Below are positions 23,479 through 31,706 of a stretch of DNA of 35,410 bases, piece after piece. Numbering within the stretch: the first letter of the stretch is position 1; every line of letters begins with the position of its first letter. Source of the DNA: Pseudomonadales bacterium. Lineage in GTDB: Bacteria > Pseudomonadota > Gammaproteobacteria > Pseudomonadales > Azotimanducaceae. The position numbers were made by a program, and so were the translations under genes. The stretch covers positions 62,163 through 97,572 of the forward strand of contig JAFMIA010000004.1 in NCBI GenBank assembly GCA_017854255.1. Direction: 5' to 3'. The notes below the pieces were generated by a model. It saw nothing but the letters and a program-made list of their open reading frames with translations. It did no database searches and was not told the origin of the DNA.

Positions 23479-24333
23479 CTACTCGAAGGTCTGCTCGGTC
23501 CACCAGGGAAAGTACTCGGGCATGTCGCTTGAGACTTTTCCTGGAAACACCGGGGGTCGTTTTTCAAGGAAAGATTCTACACCTTCGATCGCATCGGCGG
23601 ATTTACCGCGATGATAGATGCCGCGCGAATCAATTTTATGCGCTTGCATGGGATGGTCTGCTCCCAACATCTTCCACATCATGTGCCGGATCAAAGCGAC
23701 AGAGACCGGTGACGTTGACTCCGCGAATTCGTGCGCGAGATCAACGGCTGCGGGCAGCAAGTCTGCAGGCTTGTGGACACTTCTGACCAAGCCGCCGTGC
23801 AAAGCTTCCTCAGCATTGAAGACCCGGCCGGAAAAGGTCCATTCCAGAGCTTGTTGGATCCCGACGATCTTAGGCAGGAACCAGCTGGAGCAGGCTTCTG
23901 GCACGACCGCGCGCTTCGAAAATACGAAACCGTAGCGAGCGTTTTCAGAGGCAAGCCGGACATCCATTGCACATTGCATGGTGGCGCCAACACCGACAGC
24001 GGGACCGTTACACGCTGAAATGATCGGTTTTAGGGATTCGAAAATCCGCAAGGTGAGAACCCCACCACCATCTCGCTTTAAGCCGCCATCCCGGCCCGGG
24101 GCATCATTGTTAAAGGTGTTACCCCCACCTGAGAGGTCAGCGCCGGCGCAGAAGCCGCGCCCGGCGCCTGTAAAGATAATCGCTCTGACATCATCATCGG
24201 CATCCGCTGCATCAAGGGCTTGAATGATTTCAGCTTGCATTAAGGCGGTATAGGCGTTGAGTTTATCTGGGCGATTGAGCGTGATTGTCAAAACCGGACC
24301 ATTTTTTTCATAGAGAATCTGTTCAAAATCCAT
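23479..24333 (-). CDS. Enoyl-CoA hydratase
   Basis: This crotonase-fold protein of 284 residues starts MDFEQILYEKNG at an ATG (24333) with AGGAAA upstream. Oxyanion-hole parts are GRGFCAGADLSGGG and GPAVGVGATMQCAMD. A Glu is present in VVPEACSSWFLP, equivalent to the second catalytic position of many hydratase/isomerase members. A flexible Gly/Asn-rich loop (SGGGNTFNNDAPGRDGG) follows the first motif. It may act in beta-oxidation or in detoxifying unsaturated acyl-CoAs. It is the final gene of a six-gene leftward operon, eight bases after the TTC38-like gene. Confidence 0.93.
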   Translation of the reverse strand: MDFEQILYEKNGPVLTITLNRPDKLNAYTALMQAEIIQALDAADADDDVRAIIFTGAGRGFCAGADLSGGGNTFNNDAPGRDGGLKRDGGGVLTLRIFESLKPIISACNGPAVGVGATMQCAMDVRLASENARYGFVFSKRAVVPEACSSWFLPKIVGIQQALEWTFSGRVFNAEEALHGGLVRSVHKPADLLPAAVDLAHEFAESTSPVSVALIRHMMWKMLGADHPMQAHKIDSRGIYHRGKSADAIEGVESFLEKRPPVFPGKVSSDMPEYFPWWTEQTFE

Positions 24334-24341
24334 GTTATTTC

Positions 24342-25547
24342 CTAGCTGTAGTGGTGAATGAAGTCTGTAAAAAGCGCGCGCTGGGCATGCGAGCCGCCAA
24401 TTTGCTGCAGTTCTGGCGCAAGTTCCATAAGCTGATCCACGCCGCGTTCCGCGGATCCCTGGGCAAGGTCTACAAGGGCCTTGGCCGTCTCCAAACCGAC
24501 AGCGTGACAAATTCTACCCTGCTCTTGCGGCAGTTGCGCCCAGCGTTGGAGATTGCTCAGGGCCGCGTCGATGACGGCCTGATCGCCATTTTTGACGGCG
24601 ACCATAACGTAGTGCAGCGCAATGAAGACAAGTTCTTGGTCCTCGGCGCGATGATAATAGGGCCTGAGCATCTCCCATCGGTTACCGAGATCCAGACCCT
24701 TCATTTCCAATCGCCAGAGTAGGCTTGCGGCATTGCAGACATCGAGATAAAAGTCGTCCTTCAAGCAGTCGACAAGGGCTTCATCAAAAAGCGTTAAGGC
24801 TTGCTCGGCTTGACCAAAATCGATCAACATCAACGCTTTATGCCAGATCAAATGATTCGAAAAGTTGTTCGTCTGAGCCCAGCTTGGGAGGCAATCATCG
24901 ATCCAGCCAATGCCTGCCTTAAAGTCACCTTGCATCTGATGCACATGCGCAACGGCGTGGGCTGCCCACATATCCAGGGGCTCGGCTGCGACCGCCGCCT
25001 GGCCGCAAGCAAGTGCTTGGTCATAGATACCACACTCCTCGAATCCAAAGGCCTGCATGCCAACAATAAAACTGCGCCAAGGATGGTCTTGCGGCCAGTG
25101 GGGTAGGCTGTTCTGAATAGCGCCGAGCATGGCGTGCGCGTCGCCACGATAAAAGTGTAGATGGTTGGCGGCTTTGAGCGCGATCAGGTCCGTCGGATCT
25201 GCCGCTAAGATCTCGCCTAATATAGCGCTGGTCTTGTTGGTGTCATTGCGCTGCCAAGCCTTTAAGGCGGCGACGTGTGCTTGCTCGCGAGCATTGCCCG
25301 CCGTCTGCTCGGCGGCTTGCAGGCTTTGCTCAAGCGGTTGCGAAAACCGCGGATCGCTGGCCATTTTTAATTGGTATCCTCGAAACAAATGCCCCAGAGC
25401 GAAGGTGGGATCATTGGCTTGGATGCCTTCCAGGGTCGACAGGGTCTGCGTGCTGTATCGAAGATATTGATCAATCACGCCGTCAAAGGCGGTAAGTGTT
25501 GCAGGGTCATGGCTGGAGCAGGGCATGAGTTGATTAATGATGGCCAT
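24342..25547 (-). CDS. TTC38-like tetratricopeptide-repeat protein
   Basis: This 401-residue, largely helical protein has repeated TPR-type helix pairs and no signal peptide. The segment DMWAAHAVAHVHQMQGD near residue 190-206 and WHKALMLIDFG near 235 match the conserved core of the TTC38 family, known from animals and many proteobacteria but biochemically undefined. It would act as a cytoplasmic protein scaffold. Its ATG at 25547 lies inside the end of the DUF924 gene (14-base overlap), implying coupled translation, and the hydratase gene follows eight bases later. DUF924 proteins are also TPR-like, so the two may form a pair. Function unknown. Confidence 0.85.
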   Translation of the reverse strand: MAIINQLMPCSSHDPATLTAFDGVIDQYLRYSTQTLSTLEGIQANDPTFALGHLFRGYQLKMASDPRFSQPLEQSLQAAEQTAGNAREQAHVAALKAWQRNDTNKTSAILGEILAADPTDLIALKAANHLHFYRGDAHAMLGAIQNSLPHWPQDHPWRSFIVGMQAFGFEECGIYDQALACGQAAVAAEPLDMWAAHAVAHVHQMQGDFKAGIGWIDDCLPSWAQTNNFSNHLIWHKALMLIDFGQAEQALTLFDEALVDCLKDDFYLDVCNAASLLWRLEMKGLDLGNRWEMLRPYYHRAEDQELVFIALHYVMVAVKNGDQAVIDAALSNLQRWAQLPQEQGRICHAVGLETAKALVDLAQGSAERGVDQLMELAPELQQIGGSHAQRALFTDFIHHYS

Positions 25548-26169
25548 GTGATTGTCCGTAACGTTGAGGTTGCTGTTTTAAATACTCGGTTTCTTGCGGG
25601 CTGTTGGCTCGGTTAAGGATGTCATTTCGGTGCGGGAAGCGCCCAAATCGTTCAATGATTAAAGCGTGCGCTTGAAAGGACTTCAAGAAGCCTTGAAATA
25701 AGGGCAACCAGCAGGACGGAACTTGCTGGGTTAGGGCTTCGAGCTTTGAAATGCCGATGTGTTGCGCTGATCGATTCTCTGAATGATGGTAGGGATGGAG
25801 CGTAAAAAGTTGTTCGACGGGATGAAGGTCAACCACCGTCTTTGCATCATCCAACTGGCGGCTAAAAGTTAAAGCGAGGGGATCGAAGGCGAAGGCCTTG
25901 GGCGTGCCGCGGTACAGGTGCCTTGAAAATTGATCAAGCAGTATGATCCGAGCCAGAATCTCACGATCAGTGAGGCCGCCCCCAATTTCTTTAGCCGCTG
26001 CTGAGGCATGCATTGCTTTAAACTGCGCGGCAATGAGTCGATCCAGGGCTGCGCCACCTCGATACCAGCGCTGCTTAGCGCGTTGGATTGATTCAGGCTG
26101 ATGAACGGCATCGTCGAACCAAAAACGAAGGATGGCCTCGCTATCAATCGATTTCGTAGCCAACCTCAC
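25534..26169 (-). CDS. DUF924 family protein
   Basis: This helical protein of about 211 residues has the DUF924 signatures: AILRFWFDD at the start, ARIILLDQFSRHLYRG in the middle, HPYHHSEN after it and IIERFGRFPHRN near the end. The fold is known to be TPR-like, and the biochemical role is undefined. The start lies within the end of the transporter gene. GTG at 26169 is the most sensible, with AGGAC just upstream, while an in-frame TTG at 26184 is possible. It overlaps the transporter gene by about 26 bases and the TTC38-like gene by 14, so all three are almost certainly one transcript. Confidence 0.88.
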   Translation of the reverse strand: MRLATKSIDSEAILRFWFDDAVHQPESIQRAKQRWYRGGAALDRLIAAQFKAMHASAAAKEIGGGLTDREILARIILLDQFSRHLYRGTPKAFAFDPLALTFSRQLDDAKTVVDLHPVEQLFTLHPYHHSENRSAQHIGISKLEALTQQVPSCWLPLFQGFLKSFQAHALIIERFGRFPHRNDILNRANSPQETEYLKQQPQRYGQSHGHH

Positions 26170-26905
26170 CGTCCTGTAGACCAAGATAGGGCCTTAAGTA
26201 ATGCACGCAAATGTAGAGCGGAATGGTATCGAGTAGGGCAACCGTGAGTTTGAACAAATAGTTCCCTGCCATCAGGCTGAATAACGTCGCCAGGGTCATT
26301 GCCCCAGCCAGGAACTGTGCGCCAAAGGTGACGGCGACGACCATGAAGGAGTCGACGCCTTGGCTAATCACCGTGCTGCCATTATTGCGTAACCAAAGGT
26401 GCTTGCCTTTCGTTAAGTTCTTCCAAAAATGGAATAGGAATACATCGCAATACTGCGCGGCAAAATAAGCGAGCATTGATGCGAGTACGGCGCCTGACGT
26501 GGTGGCATAGAGCAGGCTAAAAAGCTCAATTTGGCCGGTCACACTGTCGCCATTGGGCAGCCCAACCGGTTCTGCGAGCATGAGCGTTTGCCAGGGTGCT
26601 TGGATCTCGGCTGCCGGTAGCGCATTGCCTAACCACATGAAGCCCAAAATAAAAAAGTTTAGGCAGAGCCCAAAGGTCACTAAAAAATTCGCGCGACGCC
26701 TGCCATAAAGCTCGCTCACCAAGTCGGTACATAAAAAAGTGATGGGATAGGGTAGAACGCCAACCGCCAGCGTCCAGGGTCCAAGTTCTATAAACCGGGT
26801 AATGCCAAGCAGATTGAGCATGGTCATGGCGCATAAAAATATGCCAGATAAAATGAGAAAGACCCGTTCTCGTCGAATGAGTAGGGTGGTCTTCGATGGC
26901 TGCAT
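26144..26905 (-). CDS. Vut_1/YhhQ family transporter (queuosine precursor type)
   Basis: This inner-membrane protein of 253 residues has about six hydrophobic helices. The conserved segment TFLCTDLVSELYGRRRA near residues 55-71 is the hallmark of YhhQ-like proteins, which take up the deazapurines preQ0/preQ1 used to make queuosine. A second helix pair carries AAQYCDVFLFHFWK and NNGSTVISQGVDS, also typical. ATG at 26905 has a strong AAGGAGGT site; upstream in-frame codons look spurious. It sits 31 bases after an SDR gene and two genes after a PTPS-fold gene, whose relatives QueD make the queuosine precursor. This hints at a pterin or deazapurine theme. Confidence 0.9.
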   Translation of the reverse strand: MQPSKTTLLIRRERVFLILSGIFLCAMTMLNLLGITRFIELGPWTLAVGVLPYPITFLCTDLVSELYGRRRANFLVTFGLCLNFFILGFMWLGNALPAAEIQAPWQTLMLAEPVGLPNGDSVTGQIELFSLLYATTSGAVLASMLAYFAAQYCDVFLFHFWKNLTKGKHLWLRNNGSTVISQGVDSFMVVAVTFGAQFLAGAMTLATLFSLMAGNYLFKLTVALLDTIPLYICVHYLRPYLGLQDGEVGYEID

Positions 26906-26936
26906 ACTGACGACCTCCTTAAAGGCACGCGGTTTA

Positions 26937-27638
26937 CTAGGATTCGATTTGACCCAAATTGCCGTGAAGGACCGCGCCATTAATGATTGGGTTCTCTGCT
27001 GAGAAAAATAATAAGTCTGCAATTTCTGTCGGTTCAATCAGTCGACCGAAGGCGCTGCCGCCCGCGATACTGTCTAAAATGTCAGGGTCCTGGCCAACAT
27101 GGGCTCGAAGCATTTCAGTATCGGTAAAACCTGGGCAAATGCAGGCCGTGTGAATTTTAAGGCCGGCAAGGTCTTGGCAGGTCGCGCGCATCATGCCAAG
27201 CATGGCATGCTTGCTGGTGACATAGGTGAACGAATTGGCGACCGCTTTCTCGGACAAGGTTGAGCCAACATATAAGATGGCGCTACCGGCAGACATTACG
27301 GGCAGAAACAGTCGATTGAGCCGTTGTGGGGCGGTGACATTGAGCGCCAAAATATCGGCCAAGGCCTCGCCGCTGGTTTCTTGTAGGGACCCAGAGGCAA
27401 GCTTGGCCGCATTGTGGATTAGTATTAATTTGTCATGAGGCGCTATTTGGGGCAGCACCTTGGCGGTGATTACGGCTTCAAAATCGGCACTCGATAGATC
27501 AATGGTGATGTCTGTAATGCCGGATGTCGCGGCCGCAGATCGCGATAGGTTGAAGACCTGATAGCCTGCAGCTAGGAATTTGAGCGCGGTCGCGTGGCCG
27601 ATTCCCTTGCTCGCGCCAGTAATAACAACGGTATTCAC
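26937..27638 (-). CDS. Short-chain dehydrogenase/reductase
   Basis: This 233-residue SDR has the NAD(P) motif TGASKGIG (residues 7-14), an atypical NAAK in place of NNAG near residue 76, catalytic Ser 126 and YVTSK (Tyr 139, Lys 143). Arg 34 after the second strand suggests NADPH. Start is GTG at 27638, overlapping the upstream PTPS-fold gene as GTGA with GGAGGG just before it, so translation is tightly coupled. In animals, PTPS products are reduced by sepiapterin reductase, also an SDR, so this enzyme may reduce a pterin made by its neighbour. That is inference from coupling. Confidence 0.92.
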   Translation of the reverse strand: MNTVVITGASKGIGHATALKFLAAGYQVFNLSRSAAATSGITDITIDLSSADFEAVITAKVLPQIAPHDKLILIHNAAKLASGSLQETSGEALADILALNVTAPQRLNRLFLPVMSAGSAILYVGSTLSEKAVANSFTYVTSKHAMLGMMRATCQDLAGLKIHTACICPGFTDTEMLRAHVGQDPDILDSIAGGSAFGRLIEPTEIADLLFFSAENPIINGAVLHGNLGQIES

Positions 27639-28132
27639 TTAGCCCTCCATTGCGCGCACCCATCCTGTCCCGGGCTGGATGACACTTTAACGGTAATCTC
27701 GGTTACACCATGCACCATAATTTCTGGCAGTTGAAGAATCTTTTCTAAGAAGTAATGGGAGAACTCTTCAACCGTTGTGTTGGCAACGGGGAGCACTAAA
27801 ACATCTCTCGGCAGAAAAGGAATGCGCTCGCCATTGAACACCGCGATCGTGTAACCCGCATCTTCGGTGATCATAAGAAACGGGGAATGTGCCGGCAGCA
27901 GCATTTTTTCATCAATTTCATCACACAAAGCGCGCATCGTTTTTTTGATGATGGCGTAGTCAAACATCAGTCCGGTGTCGTCAACGGGCGCGGTCACTGA
28001 GCAGGCGAGTTGAAAGTTATGGCCGTGGAGGTCTTCCCGATCGGTTGCGCTAAAAATCGTAAAATGTGCAGCGGAAAAATTCATTGCTTGCTTTGCCACG
28101 TCAATCCGCGCAAGTCTTGCTGGTCTAGCCAT
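27635..28132 (-). CDS. PTPS/QueD-fold protein with altered active site
   Basis: This 165-residue protein has the 6-pyruvoyl-tetrahydropterin synthase fold. The three zinc His are present: H23 (SAAHF) and H36, H38 (LHGHNF). The usual catalytic Cys four residues before HGH is Arg 32, with Glu 33 next to it, giving REDLHGH as in Plasmodium-like PTPS-III enzymes. The LDH Asp-His pair reads I-D-E (74-75), so the catalytic His is replaced, and the pterin-anchoring Glu of VKET reads VKVS (residue 150). An extra segment, GERIPFLPRDVLVLP (101-115), is not in E. coli QueD. ATG at 28132 has AAGAGG seven bases upstream. It heads a six-gene operon. Ordinary QueD or PTPS activity is unlikely. Confidence 0.88.
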   Translation of the reverse strand: MARPARLARIDVAKQAMNFSAAHFTIFSATDREDLHGHNFQLACSVTAPVDDTGLMFDYAIIKKTMRALCDEIDEKMLLPAHSPFLMITEDAGYTIAVFNGERIPFLPRDVLVLPVANTTVEEFSHYFLEKILQLPEIMVHGVTEITVKVSSSPGQDGCAQWRAK

Positions 28133-28250
28133 GTTCATGCCTCTTATTCGTGCAGGGAGTGTATCAAGGTCCCACCGAGGGCGCGACCGCTCTGGTCAAT
28201 ACAAAGGCTTTCTGAGACACTCAAGTCAGATCAAAAATTTTGGAGAAATC

Positions 28251-29030
28251 ATGCCACGACTCAGCCAACTCAGCCGTTCAATCGAAGGAAAAGTGGCGAT
28301 TATTACGGGTGCCGGGAGTGGCATGGGGCGTGCGACAGCGCACCTGTTTGCAGATGAAGGCGCGCAGGTTGCTCTCATCGATGTCAATGAGGCGGGTTTG
28401 CTCTCAGTGCAAGATGAACTGAGCCAGGCGGGGTATGTGAGCCGGGCGTGGGTGCTTGATTTGTTGGATCGAGATGCAATTCAGACGGTTGTGGCGGACA
28501 TAGCGTCCCACTTTGGCGGGATTGATATTTTAATCAATAATGCGGGAATCTCGATTCCTGCGCCCTTAGATTCAGATCATTATATTGAGGCGTGGGATAA
28601 GGTTGTTGGGGTATTGCTGACGGCGCAAACGTTGATGGTTCGGGCCGCGCTGCCGCATCTTCGTGCGTCGAATGAGGGCCGGATCGTGAACATCGCATCG
28701 ACCGAAGGGCTCGGTGCAACCAAATATGGTAGCCCGTACACCGCGGCGAAAACGGGCGTTATAGGATTAACCCGGTCCATGGCGATTGAATTTGGGCGTG
28801 AAGGGATTACGGTCAATTGTGTTTGTCCTGGACCGATCAATACGGGTATGACCCAAGGGATCAATGAGGAGCATAAAGTTATTTTTGCCAAACGGCGGAC
28901 CGCTATCGGTCGTTATGGTGAGCCTGAAGAAGTGGCCCATGCCACCCTAAGCCTCGTGCTGCCTGCGATGCGCTATGTCACGGGCGTTGTGCTACCCGCG
29001 GATGGCGGCTTGACCATCAAGAATGCCTGA
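28251..29030 (+). CDS. Short-chain dehydrogenase/reductase
   Basis: This is a classic 259-residue SDR with TGAGSGMG (19-26), Asp 44 at the end of strand two (favouring NAD), NNAG at 96-99, Ser 150, and YTAAK (Tyr 163, Lys 167). It ends with the family's C-terminal substrate strand and GGLTI. ATG at 28251 has TGGAG just upstream. It is divergent from the PTPS operon and convergent with atuA across an 88-base gap. Pseudomonas atu clusters contain two SDRs (AtuB, AtuG), so a role in terpene alcohol or hydroxyacyl-CoA oxidation is possible. A 3-oxoacyl reductase role is an equal alternative. Confidence 0.92.
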   Translation: MPRLSQLSRSIEGKVAIITGAGSGMGRATAHLFADEGAQVALIDVNEAGLLSVQDELSQAGYVSRAWVLDLLDRDAIQTVVADIASHFGGIDILINNAGISIPAPLDSDHYIEAWDKVVGVLLTAQTLMVRAALPHLRASNEGRIVNIASTEGLGATKYGSPYTAAKTGVIGLTRSMAIEFGREGITVNCVCPGPINTGMTQGINEEHKVIFAKRRTAIGRYGEPEEVAHATLSLVLPAMRYVTGVVLPADGGLTIKNA

Positions 29031-29118
29031 GCCCGGTATCAGGACCCGGATCGGTTTGCCCGCAAGGGTTGTGTTTAGCGTTGACTCTCCGATGCGCTAT
29101 CAGCCAGTTCCGCCGGGT

Positions 29119-30885
29119 TTAAGTCAGAAGTTGCTCGGGCACCTCGATGTGTTTCATTCGAAGATATTCCCCAAAGGATTTCGCTTGGCCATCAATCCGA
29201 TTATTCGATGACACGCCATCTTTTAAAATGCCTTTGATGTAAAAGTTGAGGGACCTCAGGTTCGGTAGCTCGTAGCGTTCTATATTGTATTGCGCAACAT
29301 CGGGACACAATTGCTTCAAGCGCTCAACGGTTAGGTATTCGTGCAGAAACGCGAAGCTCTCGTCGGTTTTGGCCCAGACCCCACAGTTTGCGCAGCCGCC
29401 TTTATCGCCCGACCGAGTGCCAAACAGGCGACCAAAGACGGTGGTTGTTTTGGGTCCACCTGGCACCGGCGATCGCCGAGCGGGGGGTTGCTGGTAGGAT
29501 TGCTCTGGCAGGCCAAGACGCTGGGTGGGCAGCACTTCGATGGTTTTACCGTCGATATGGAGAAATTCCGTGACCTTTTGGCTATCAATCAGCGCAGGCC
29601 AATAGACAATGGTCGCCGCGCCGCCACCCATACTGTTACCGCGCCCGGTATTACCCGGAACGGTCGCTAAGGCGAGCTCAGTGATTTTGGCTTGGAACAG
29701 CCGACCGACCTTTTTGGGATCCGATGACAGGCAGGTAATGCGCAAAGCCGCATGGGCTTCTTCGTTGCTGCTGGGGTTTTCCTTATCCGATCGAATCAAT
29801 TGCACCTCAACGTCATCAAACTGATCTCGACCGCCCAAGTTGTGAAAGATTTGGTCCAGATAGAGCTCGGCTTTTTTCTCGATGTCCAGGCCCGTCAGGA
29901 GAATTTCAACGCCATTTCTGAATTGTCCTTTGGTGTTGATGCAGACCTTGTGGGTCGGTGGCGGGCTGCTGCCGCGGCAACCCGATACCCGGACGCGGTG
30001 TGGACCGATATCTTCAATTTTTAACGTATCAAAGTGCGCGATCACATCCGGGTTGTAATAGGCCGGCGTTGAGATTTCATACAGGAGCTGGGCGGTGATG
30101 GTGCCCGATGAGATGAGGCCGCCTGTGTTGTCATGCTTGGTGATAACGAAACTGCCGTCGGATGCGATTTCGGCTATGGGATAACCGACATTACGGAAAC
30201 TCGGCACTTCTTCAATGAACGAATAATTGCCGCCGCAGCATTGGGCGCCGCATTCGATGATATGTCCGGCGGTTAGCGCGCCCGCCAGGGCATCGTAGTC
30301 ATTGCGTTGCCAGTTGAATTTCCACGCAGCCGGACCAATTACGACGGCCGCGTCGGTCACGCGCGGGCAAATAACAATATCGGCGCCGAGATCTAAGGCT
30401 TCTTTAATCGACCAAGCGCCAAAATACGTGTTGGCGGTGACCACGTCGTGACCACACTCACTGAGTGGTTTGCCCTGATCGATATTGATAAAGGCTTCGC
30501 CGCCAGCTTGCAGTGCAGCAAGGTTGGGCATCAGGTCATCGCCATCAATATAGGCGACCTTTGCCTTCAGGCCTTGGGCTTTGAGTACTTTTTCAACCTC
30601 CTCGGTCAATCCAGCGGGATTAAGGCCGCCCGCATTGGTCACAATTTTAATGCCGCGATCGAGACACGCCGCGACCACTTCTTCAAACTGTTTCAAAAAG
30701 GTGCCGACGTAACCCAGGTGCGCGCCCCGTTGCTCGCGTTGATCGTAGAGAATCTTCATGGTCAGCTCGGCTAAATAGTCGCCGGTCAAGACATCAATTG
30801 GACCCCCTTCAACCATCTCAATCGCTGCTTTTAACCGATCGCCATAAAAGCCGCTGCAGTTACCAATTCTGATGATGTCGCTCAT
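29119..30885 (-). CDS. atuA: AtuA-like acyclic terpene utilisation protein (DUF1446)
   Basis: This 588-residue cytoplasmic protein matches AtuA in length and pattern: IGNCSGFYGDR at the start, LTGDYLAELTM, TNAGGLNP, YIDGDD, the Cys-rich IECGAQCCGGNY near residue 210 and RSGDKGGCANCGVW near 500. AtuA is needed for growth on citronellol and geraniol in Pseudomonas, but its reaction is not firmly established. It is the last gene of the carboxylase operon, 44 bases after the hydratase, with GGAG upstream of its ATG. Its presence distinguishes the cluster from a plain leucine (Liu) operon, although AtuA homologues occur elsewhere. Confidence 0.88.
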   Translation of the reverse strand: MSDIIRIGNCSGFYGDRLKAAIEMVEGGPIDVLTGDYLAELTMKILYDQREQRGAHLGYVGTFLKQFEEVVAACLDRGIKIVTNAGGLNPAGLTEEVEKVLKAQGLKAKVAYIDGDDLMPNLAALQAGGEAFINIDQGKPLSECGHDVVTANTYFGAWSIKEALDLGADIVICPRVTDAAVVIGPAAWKFNWQRNDYDALAGALTAGHIIECGAQCCGGNYSFIEEVPSFRNVGYPIAEIASDGSFVITKHDNTGGLISSGTITAQLLYEISTPAYYNPDVIAHFDTLKIEDIGPHRVRVSGCRGSSPPPTHKVCINTKGQFRNGVEILLTGLDIEKKAELYLDQIFHNLGGRDQFDDVEVQLIRSDKENPSSNEEAHAALRITCLSSDPKKVGRLFQAKITELALATVPGNTGRGNSMGGGAATIVYWPALIDSQKVTEFLHIDGKTIEVLPTQRLGLPEQSYQQPPARRSPVPGGPKTTTVFGRLFGTRSGDKGGCANCGVWAKTDESFAFLHEYLTVERLKQLCPDVAQYNIERYELPNLRSLNFYIKGILKDGVSSNNRIDGQAKSFGEYLRMKHIEVPEQLLT

Positions 30886-30929
30886 AGGATGCTCCGATGC
30901 TGTGCTGTGATCTGGGTGGCGGGCTCAGG

Positions 30930-31706
30930 TTAAGGTTGTTTGATCCAGTTGGGGCTGCGTTTTTCTCGAAAGGCGGCCATGCCCTCGGCGCCTTCATCAG
31001 ATTGGAACATGCTGACGCTCCAGCGCTGGGTTTGTGCAAAGGCTTCATCTCGATCCCAGGCGCTTACCGCCCGAACCAAACGCTTACATTCTTTGACCGC
31101 TATAGGACCGCCCAGGTTAATCATCCCGACTTCTTCCTCGACGGCTTTAACCAGATCTTCTTTGGGCACTGCGCGATGCGCAAGACCCATGGATACGGCA
31201 TCACGTCCGCTAAAGCGTTCGCCCGTTAAAAACAGTTTCATGCCATGATGGGGCCCCAATTTTGGGAGACAAACCACGCTGATCACAGCGGGAATGACCC
31301 CGATTCGGACCTCGGAAAAACTGCATTGAATGTCATCGACGACAACAACAATGTCCGCCGCCCCGATGAGGCCAAGGCCGCCTGCAAAGGCGGCGCCGTT
31401 TACGGCTGCGATCACCGGTTTCGGACTCTCTTGAATCGCAATGAGAACGTCCGCATAGGGCACAGACGCCTCACCAGAAATGGTGGCCCCTGGTGGGCTT
31501 TTCAGGTCGGCGCCGGCGCAAAATGCCGTGCCTGATCCGGTGATTACAATGCAGCGCACAGCATCATCGGCATTCGCAGCTTGGAGGTGGTGATATAACT
31601 CATTGACCAACGCCGCAGACAGCGCATTGCGGTTCTCGGGTCGGTTCAGGGTGATCCAAGCCGCCCCTTGCCGCGTCTCGAGACGGGTTGCAGTTTGAGG
31701 GTTCAT
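30930..31706 (-). CDS. Methylglutaconyl/isohexenylglutaconyl-CoA hydratase-like
   Basis: This 258-residue crotonase-fold protein has oxyanion-hole motifs FCAGADLKSPPG and NGAAFAGGLGLIGAAD and the segment FSEVRIGVIPAVISVVCLP. The EVRxGxxPAVIS pattern is typical of the AUH/LiuC/AtuE branch, and its Glu is the hydratase acid. It would hydrate the product of the carboxylase encoded just upstream, giving an HMG-CoA-like intermediate. ATG overlaps the stop of the biotin-carboxylase gene (ATGA) with AGGAG upstream. Whether it is AtuE (geranyl route) or LiuC (leucine route) depends on the carboxylase's substrate. Confidence 0.92.
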   Translation of the reverse strand: MNPQTATRLETRQGAAWITLNRPENRNALSAALVNELYHHLQAANADDAVRCIVITGSGTAFCAGADLKSPPGATISGEASVPYADVLIAIQESPKPVIAAVNGAAFAGGLGLIGAADIVVVVDDIQCSFSEVRIGVIPAVISVVCLPKLGPHHGMKLFLTGERFSGRDAVSMGLAHRAVPKEDLVKAVEEEVGMINLGGPIAVKECKRLVRAVSAWDRDEAFAQTQRWSVSMFQSDEGAEGMAAFREKRSPNWIKQP

